Origin: CG2-30-40-21 sp043806395
Lineage (GTDB): Bacteria; UBA9089; CG2-30-40-21
Assembly (NCBI GenBank): GCA_043806395.1
Contig: JAZDHC010000227.1
Location: forward strand, 1 to 19,458
Length of the DNA: 19,458 bases
Direction: 5' to 3'
The notes beneath the pieces are model-generated. The model did not search any database. It saw only the letters and a program-made list of their open reading frames with translations, and was not told where the DNA came from. Shown here piece after piece: positions 15,064 to 19,458 of this stretch. Both the position numbers and the translations under genes were made by a program. The first letter of the stretch is position 1. Each line of letters opens with the position of its first letter.

Positions 15064-15156
15064 CAAAATCATGGACAAATAGCTTGACAAAATAAATGAC
15101 ATGTGTTATATTACTTGTTGATGTTCAAGAAGATAGGTGTGACAAAATCATGGACA
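15064..15156 (+). promoter_or_regulatory. Paired 14-bp direct repeats around the neuC promoter
   Basis: CAAAATCATGGACA occurs at 15064-15077 and again at 15143-15156, a perfect match 79 bp apart. One copy lies just upstream of the -35 box, the other about 30 bases after the -10 box and shortly before the neuC ribosome-binding site. The placement suggests paired sites for a regulator, possibly with DNA looping; no regulator gene is nearby. Confidence 0.45.
15084..15112 (+). promoter_or_regulatory. Predicted strong sigma-70 promoter of neuC/RNA ligase
   Basis: A consensus TTGACA (15084-15089) and TATATT (15107-15112) are separated by exactly 17 bases. The expected start is near 15119, leaving a leader of about 63 nt before the neuC ATG. 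Confidence 0.75.
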
Positions 15157-15181
15157 TGCTTGGTTAATCTTAGGAGTCGTG

Positions 15182-16327
15182 ATGCGAATGAAAAAGATTG
15201 CAGCAATTACAGGAACAAGGGCAGAATATGGTATTTTACGACCTGTTTTTAAGGCAATAGAATCGCATCCACTTTTGAGCCTTTCTCTGATAGTTACAGG
15301 CAGTCATCTTTCACCTGCCTTTGGTAACACTATTGATGAGATTGAGAGGGATGGGTTTCAGATTACAGAAAAAATTGATATTATTTCGGAAAGTGATTCA
15401 GGCAAGGATACGGCTATATCCATAGGTAAATGTATCATGGGTATGACAGATGCAATCCAGCGGATACAACCGGACATTATCATGGTTCTTGGTGATCGCG
15501 GTGAGATGTTAGCTGGTGGGATTGCTGGTGTTTACATGAATATCCCGATTGCCCATCTGCATGGTGGCGAGGTTTCAGGTAGTATTGATGAGGGGATTAG
15601 ACATGCCATAACCAAGCTTAGCCATATTCATTTCCCTGCAACCAAGGAGAGTGCCAGGAGGATTATCAGGATGGGGGAGGAGAAGGAACGGGTCTTTCTG
15701 GTGGGTGCACCCGGTCTGGATTCTATATTGAATGAACAATTAATATCAAGGGAGAGCATAGAAAAACAGTTTGATATTGAAGATGATTTTCTCCTACTTG
15801 TTCAGCACCCTGTGGTTACAGAGATTGATGCTGTAGAAAGACAGATACGAACTACCATGGAAGCAGTTATATCCATGGGAATGCAAACAATTGTGCTTTA
15901 TCCAAATGCAGATCCTGGCTCACAAACAATTATAAAAGTGATTAATGAATTCCATAACCCTCCGATGATTCAAGTAATTAAAAGCCTACCACATAAGAAA
16001 TATCTGAATCTGATGAAATACGCAAGAGTATTGATTGGAAACTCAAGCAGTGGTATAATCGAGGCACCTTCTTTTCACCGGCCAGTGGTAAATATAGGCA
16101 CAAGGCAACATGGCAGAGAACGAGCAGCAAATGTTATTGATGTGGATTACGATAAAGAGAAAATTGTTGAGGCAATTATGATTGCTCTTTATAATAAGGA
16201 GCTTCATACCCGCATGAGAAGATGCAAAAATCCATATGGTGATGGAATGGCAAGCAAAAGGATTGTGGATGTATTGAGTAATATAAGGATTGACAATAAT
16301 TTGTTGCAGAAAAGAACTACTTATTAA
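15182..16327 (+). CDS. neuC: UDP-N-acetylglucosamine 2-epimerase, hydrolysing (NeuC type)
   Basis: The family converts UDP-GlcNAc (or in LegG-type members a related NDP-sugar) to the free 2-epimer, the entry step to sialic or legionaminic acid. The 381-aa product is full length, with TGTRAEYGILRPV (10-22), LGDRGEMLAGGIAG (103-116), AHLHGGEVSGSIDEGIRHAITK (124-145; key H125, H127, E130, D136, R140, H141), LVGAPGLDSI, QHPVVTE (208-214), NSSSGIIEAP (287-296) and the nucleotide-binding NIGTRQHGRERAANVI (304-319). The nucleotide and acidic sites look intact. The ATG at 15182 has TAGGAG 5 bases upstream; GTG 15179 and ATG 15188 are alternatives. NeuB and NeuA are not nearby, so the final sugar is unknown. 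The RNA ligase gene follows after 30 bp. Confidence 0.92.
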   Translation: MRMKKIAAITGTRAEYGILRPVFKAIESHPLLSLSLIVTGSHLSPAFGNTIDEIERDGFQITEKIDIISESDSGKDTAISIGKCIMGMTDAIQRIQPDIIMVLGDRGEMLAGGIAGVYMNIPIAHLHGGEVSGSIDEGIRHAITKLSHIHFPATKESARRIIRMGEEKERVFLVGAPGLDSILNEQLISRESIEKQFDIEDDFLLLVQHPVVTEIDAVERQIRTTMEAVISMGMQTIVLYPNADPGSQTIIKVINEFHNPPMIQVIKSLPHKKYLNLMKYARVLIGNSSSGIIEAPSFHRPVVNIGTRQHGRERAANVIDVDYDKEKIVEAIMIALYNKELHTRMRRCKNPYGDGMASKRIVDVLSNIRIDNNLLQKRTTY

Positions 16328-16357
16328 GGAAAAAATGGTAAACGACGGAGAATTAAA

Positions 16358-17497
16358 ATGGTGAAAAAAATACCTTGCGAGCTTTTTGATTGCACAGATA
16401 AATATATTGAACCGTTTGAGGTTGTGGATGTATTTAACAATGACCATATTCTCAAGGGGCATATTTGCCATAAAGATGGACAATGCTACGGAAGTATGTT
16501 AATCACCCATATAAATGGTATGCAAACCATTGATGGAGGAATAGTTATTTATGGCACTCCGAAACAGAAGTATCCTTTTGATAAGAATGGTATCTGGCAT
16601 TTTCCCCCAACCGAGAAAATAACGATTTATGACAAGATTGATGGAACTAATGTATTGGGATTTAAGTATATTTTTAGAGGCAAAGAATATGTGAGTTATA
16701 AATTGAGGCTTACTCCGGTTGTAAGAAATTCAAGGTTTGGGAATTTTTTAGATATGTGGAGAAAGATGTTAGCGAAATATCCTATTTCAGAACGGATAAA
16801 AGACCACACTTCTTACAATTTCAGTTTTGAATTATATGGAAATAGCAATAAACATTTGATAGAATATGATGTTCTTTTAGATACAGCATTGCTTTTTATC
16901 ATCAATAATCAGACAGGCGAGATTATTGATTTAGATACAGCTAATTTATGTTTTTCCGGTATCCCTCAAGCAAAAAAGGAAGTCAGCATAAATAAAAAGA
17001 CAGATTTGGCCTCTTATTATAGAAAGCTACAGGAGGAAAAAGAAGCCAGAATAACAAAATTAGAAGATGGAAGTTTGAAAGGAAGTGAAGGGTCTGTTTG
17101 GTATCTACACACTATAGATGGCAAGGTTATACAGTTTAAGATGAAACCAGAGTCCGTTGAACAGATACATTGGGCAAAGGGGTTAGACAAGAATATTATT
17201 CTGGCAACCGTTATGAATTGTTATGAGAATACGGATATTGTTGATTTTGAAGCAGTGAAAAAGTTATTGCTGGAGGAATTCTCAGAAAGGACTATTGAAG
17301 ATTCAGCAAGGTTAATAGATATTTGCATCAAAGAGATAGATAAACGAATTAAATTTGAGGAAGAAATTATGTCTTTTTATAGGACACATCAATTAGATAT
17401 TAAAACAGATAAAGTGGCTACGATGCGGGTTTTTAGTAAAGAATATCCTAAGGATGTTATGAGGAAGATATTTGGAATTTTGGGGAAATTGGGGTGA
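16358..17497 (+). CDS. RNA ligase, T4 Rnl1-like nucleotidyltransferase
   Basis: The 379-aa product carries the covalent nucleotidyltransferase motifs in order: motif I KIDGTN (93-98, K93 the predicted adenylated lysine), a motif Ia-like RNSRFGN (123-129), motif III FELYG (157-161), motif IV EGSVWYL (244-250) and motif V QFKMKP (259-264, K261 and K263). An RNA ligase of this class activates a 5'-phosphate RNA end with ATP and seals it to a 3'-OH. Total length, the ~90-residue region before the lysine and the ~115-residue helical C-terminal part all resemble phage T4 Rnl1 (374 aa, K99), though the KxDGTN motif I recalls Rnl2. The ATG at 16358 follows ACGGAG. No kinase or phosphatase partner is nearby. 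Ligase assignment is good; tRNA repair is conjecture. Confidence 0.82.
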   Translation: MVKKIPCELFDCTDKYIEPFEVVDVFNNDHILKGHICHKDGQCYGSMLITHINGMQTIDGGIVIYGTPKQKYPFDKNGIWHFPPTEKITIYDKIDGTNVLGFKYIFRGKEYVSYKLRLTPVVRNSRFGNFLDMWRKMLAKYPISERIKDHTSYNFSFELYGNSNKHLIEYDVLLDTALLFIINNQTGEIIDLDTANLCFSGIPQAKKEVSINKKTDLASYYRKLQEEKEARITKLEDGSLKGSEGSVWYLHTIDGKVIQFKMKPESVEQIHWAKGLDKNIILATVMNCYENTDIVDFEAVKKLLLEEFSERTIEDSARLIDICIKEIDKRIKFEEEIMSFYRTHQLDIKTDKVATMRVFSKEYPKDVMRKIFGILGKLG

Positions 17498-17591
17498 AAT
17501 TGATAGCATGGAGGCTTCTGGGTACGCCGATAGGAGAGGCAAATATTACATGTCAAAACAAAATGGTAGGAGATGATAGAATATGAAATTG

Positions 17592-17903
17592 TGGGATGGT
17601 TCATCTTTGTTTGAAAGCTTGCGGTTAGCTGAGAGTGCAAAATTCCCCCTTAGAAAAGGGGGTTAGGGGGTTGTATTCTGTAGATGATGTCCCTTGCCCG
17701 AAAGAAATCATAGGAAAAACGATAAAGGTGAACCGTCCCGAATACGGGACGGTTCACCTTTGTGTGAAAGCTTGCGGTAAGTTGAGAGTGCAATATTCCC
17801 CCTTAGAAAAGGGGGTCAGGGGGTTGTATTCTGTAGATGATGTCCCTTGCCCGAAAGAAATCATACGAAAAACGATAAAAATGAACTGTCCCAAGAATAC
17901 CAT
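17592..17903 (+). repeat. Two tandem ~153-bp repeats joined by a perfect 17-bp hairpin
   Basis: Copies at about 17598-17750 and 17751-17903 match at nearly all positions over their first ~135 bases. Each includes GAAAGCTTGCGGT, the hairpin repeat CCCCCTTAGAAAAGGGGG and TTGTATTCTGTAGATGATG. At the junction, 17724-17740 and 17745-17761 form a perfect 17-bp stem with loop AATA. The left boundary shows only the right half of that hairpin and the right boundary only the left half, so the layout is half hairpin, unit, full hairpin, unit, half hairpin. An open frame through both copies (17635-17910) is a repeat by-product, and I see no gene in 17498-18097. Confidence 0.8.
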
Positions 17904-17936
17904 ATTTTGAAATAAATGTCAAGAAGTTTTTTAGAG

Positions 17937-17961
17937 GGATATCCTGTTAATCCTGTCAAAA
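17937..17961 (+). repeat. Short dispersed repeat (TATCCTGTTAATCCTGTC)
   Basis: GGATATCCTGTTAATCCTGT starts near 17938 and contains two offset copies of ATCCTGTTA/ATCCTGTCA. I know this word as a common dispersed intergenic sequence in environmental genomes, but only one copy is in this window. The rest of 17962-18097 is AT-rich leader sequence without a gene. Confidence 0.4.
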
Positions 17962-18097
17962 AATTATATGGCTGAACTGTTACAAAAGATCCAAGGTTTT
18001 GATGAAAATACAGTCATCTCTATAATACAAAGACGCTTACACTAAATTTTTAGCTGGTGGTAAGGGGAATATTAAAAATGAAAGGATGGTGTTAAAA

Positions 18098-18523
18098 ATG
18101 TCTGATTCACACACTCGATTTGAAGACTGGGAATATCCAGAGATTAAGGAAGGGGAATTAACTAAGTATAATTGGATAGTGCAGCATAAAGATAAACTAA
18201 AACTGGGCTATAAAACAGATATTGGTGCCTTTACATATCTTAATGCAAAATATGGGATTGTGATTGAAGATCTTGTTCAGATAGGCTCTCATTGCTCCAT
18301 TTATTCTGTTTCTACCATTGATAATAAAAAGGGTATGGTAACATTAAAAAGAAATTGTAAGATTGGTAGTCATAGCGTTGTTATGCCTGGTGTAACTGTT
18401 GGTGAAAACTCTGTTGTTGGTGCCTGTAGCTTTGTAAATCAAGATGTTCTGGATAATCAGGTTGTAGCTGGAACACCTATTAAGTTGATTAAAACGATAC
18501 AGGCTGTAACAAAAGGCAAGTAA
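18098..18523 (+). CDS. Hexapeptide-repeat (left-handed beta-helix) acyltransferase
   Basis: The 141-aa product has hexapeptide turns typical of left-handed beta-helix acyltransferases: IVIEDLVQIGSHCSIYS (54-70), VTLKRNCKIGSHSVVMPGV (81-99), TVGENSVVGACSFV and the usual exit QDVLDNQVVAGTPIKLI (115-131). Such enzymes work as trimers and move acetyl groups from acetyl-CoA onto sugars. The acceptor is unknown; sugar O- or N-acetylation fits a neighbourhood with neuC. It is short (usual length 180-220 aa), with few coils. The ATG at 18098 is chosen over ATG 18086, which would sit directly on the AAAGGA. It is separated from the RNA ligase by about 600 bp of repeats, so it probably has its own transcript. 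Confidence 0.85.
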   Translation: MSDSHTRFEDWEYPEIKEGELTKYNWIVQHKDKLKLGYKTDIGAFTYLNAKYGIVIEDLVQIGSHCSIYSVSTIDNKKGMVTLKRNCKIGSHSVVMPGVTVGENSVVGACSFVNQDVLDNQVVAGTPIKLIKTIQAVTKGK

Positions 18524-18560
18524 CAAGTGATGTGTTTTGAAGAACTCTTCCCAAGAAACA

Positions 18561-18581
18561 AGAAAATGGTTGACATTTTCT
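18561..18581. terminator. Small convergent hairpin between acyltransferase and RRM genes
   Basis: AGAAAATG and CATTTTCT form an 8-bp stem with loop GTTGA between two converging genes. On the minus strand it is followed by TTGTTTCTT, a weak U-rich tract. The stem is AT-rich, so termination by it is uncertain. Confidence 0.4.
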
Positions 18582-18596
18582 CAAGGGATTACGAGA

Positions 18597-18926
18597 TTAA
18601 AATCTTCTAAACTCTCTTCTTGGCTGGCTGTCTCTGTCTCCGCCGCCGCTTCGACCGCCGCCACCATAACCGCCACCACCTCTTTCATCTCTGCTTTTTG
18701 GTGGTCTGGCTTCATCAACTCTTAATGTCCGTCCTGAAAAATCGGAACCATTCAAGGCTTCCTTAGCCTTATTTGCTTCTTCGGGGCTTGACATTTCAAC
18801 AAACCCAAAACCCTTGCCTTCGATAATATTTACTTGACTGACCTCTCCATAAGCTGAAAACAATTCTCTCAATTGCTCATTTGTCACGGAATATGTGAGG
18901 TTTCCTACATACATTCTACTTCCCAT
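18597..18926 (-). CDS. RRM-domain RNA-binding protein with glycine-rich tail
   Basis: The 109-aa product has one RNA recognition motif (about 4-75) with RNP2 MYVGNL (5-10) and RNP1 KGFGFVEM (38-45), both with the aromatic residues that stack on RNA. A Gly/Arg-rich tail follows (82-109, GGGGYGGGGRSGGGDRD). Proteins like this occur in cyanobacteria and many other environmental bacteria, where they bind single-stranded RNA and are often cold-induced; the target here is unknown. The ATG at 18926 has AGGAGG 9 bases upstream; the ATG at 18914 is too far from it. No neighbour is cotranscribed: the gene stands alone behind a leader of at least about 90 nt. Confidence 0.95.
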   Translation of the reverse strand: MGSRMYVGNLTYSVTNEQLRELFSAYGEVSQVNIIEGKGFGFVEMSSPEEANKAKEALNGSDFSGRTLRVDEARPPKSRDERGGGGYGGGGRSGGGDRDSQPRREFRRF

Positions 18927-19021
18927 TCTTTCTTTCCTCCTGAACTTAGGTAAATTCGGTCTAATAATGTTTCTTTAGAGACAGATAAACAAGATTGTCG
19001 TTCCAATCCTCCACGAAAGAC

Positions 19022-19073
19022 ATTATAAGTACCATAACTGTTAAAGATTTTCACCCCCTTGATATTTTGTCAA
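19022..19073 (-). promoter_or_regulatory. Candidate promoter elements upstream of the RRM gene
   Basis: On the minus strand there is a consensus TTGACA (19068-19073) and, further on, a consensus TATAAT (19022-19027), but they are 40 bases apart and so do not pair as one promoter. The TATAAT lacks a good -35 at 17 bases. Either could serve with a weak partner; a leader of about 90-130 nt would follow. Confidence 0.35.
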
Positions 19074-19411
19074 CCATTTCTTATATCTATATTATCATAG
19101 AATGTGGAAAAAGTCAAGTAAAATATATTAATATTTTTGGCTTTACTGGGAATTGTGTGGATGAGATTCAATTTCCCACAATAGAACAAAATAGCTATCC
19201 TGGGACAGTAGAGCCAAAAGTTTAATAACAACTCCAAACTCTCCTTCAACCCTGTCTTATTGCCTCACAAGGTGAAATTGATGCTGCCATCACAGCCGGA
19301 TAATATCCACAAAGCCCAAGTGATAGGAATTTGCTTTTCTGCCCATTTTAGATAGGTGTGTAATATTCTGTCACTATTAGAGAAAAGTGAATATTGGTAT
19401 ATAGTTTCTGA

Positions 19412-19441
19412 ATTATAGCATATGATTAATTATTTTGTCAA
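19412..19441 (-). promoter_or_regulatory. Strong sigma-70-like promoter at the window end, reading left
   Basis: On the minus strand, consensus TTGACA (19436-19441) and consensus TATAAT (19412-19417) are 18 bases apart. Transcription would start near 19405 and run left through 19400-18927, where I find no convincing gene before the RRM start at 18926. The open frame at 18995-19225 (plus strand) has no ribosome-binding site and no recognisable motif. A non-coding RNA or a long RRM leader is possible. Confidence 0.55.
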
Positions 19442-19458
19442 GTGAAAAATTGGCGGAA

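Noticed and set aside
17635..17910. A 91-aa frame with an internal duplication (SPLEKGVRGLYSVDDVP twice)
   Set aside because: It is read through the 153-bp repeat and the CCCCCTTAGAAAAGGGGG hairpin; no ribosome-binding site and no family.
18995..19225. 76-aa plus-strand frame
   Set aside because: No Shine-Dalgarno, no recognisable motif, and it crosses the likely leader of the RRM gene. A remnant of a gene cannot be excluded.
19240..19400. Possible riboswitch on the minus strand (GGGCTTTGTGG...CCGGCTGTGATGGC)
   Set aside because: Compared from memory with c-di-GMP, cobalamin, SAM, glycine, fluoride and molybdenum-cofactor consensus features; none fits. A covariance-model search would decide.

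Overview
The window looks like a piece of a chromosome from an uncultivated, fairly AT-rich, probably Gram-negative-type bacterium. Core genes (infB, nusA, truA, dxs, ispA, xseB, moeA) are bacterial. Isoprenoids are made by the MEP route. A glycine-rich RRM protein and many short dispersed repeats (GTAGGGGC...GCCCCTAC, CCACGGAGRCACAGAG, CCCCCTTAGAAAAGGGGG and CAACTCY heptads) are typical of environmental or candidate-phylum genomes. I cannot name the phylum from sequence alone.

Layout. Positions 178-13140 are all on the minus strand and fall into four blocks. (1) nusA-infB, with its own strong promoter and a terminator-like hairpin directly in the leader. (2) A Memo-like gene, truA and a nitrilase-family amidase, almost without gaps. 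(3) A toxin-antitoxin island (6377-7982): an intact HTH/PIN pair and a second pair whose RelE/ParE-type toxin is broken by a 205-bp element. (4) MgtC-moeA followed by xseB-ispA-dxs, each set with a recognisable sigma-70 promoter; a heptanucleotide array sits in the xseB-ispA gap. From 13296 to 18523 genes are on the plus strand: a LysM/coiled-coil membrane protein, a PgeF/YfiH-type protein, a NeuC-type UDP-GlcNAc 2-epimerase, a T4 Rnl1-like RNA ligase and a hexapeptide acyltransferase. An RRM RNA-binding protein (18597-18926) returns to the minus strand. The last ~530 bases hold promoter-like sequence and no gene I recognise.

How the genes relate. dxs and ispA are the first step and an early prenyl-chain step of isoprenoid synthesis and are probably cotranscribed with xseB. 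nusA and infB are the usual transcription/translation pair, but rimP is missing upstream. neuC and the RNA ligase gene are 30 bases apart on one strand behind one strong promoter, an unusual pairing. The most informative non-coding features are: the element in the relE gene, where the ancestral reading frame can be rebuilt exactly across a 5-bp target duplication; the inverted heptad array before ispA; the nusA leader hairpin; and the paired 14-bp repeats that bracket the neuC promoter.
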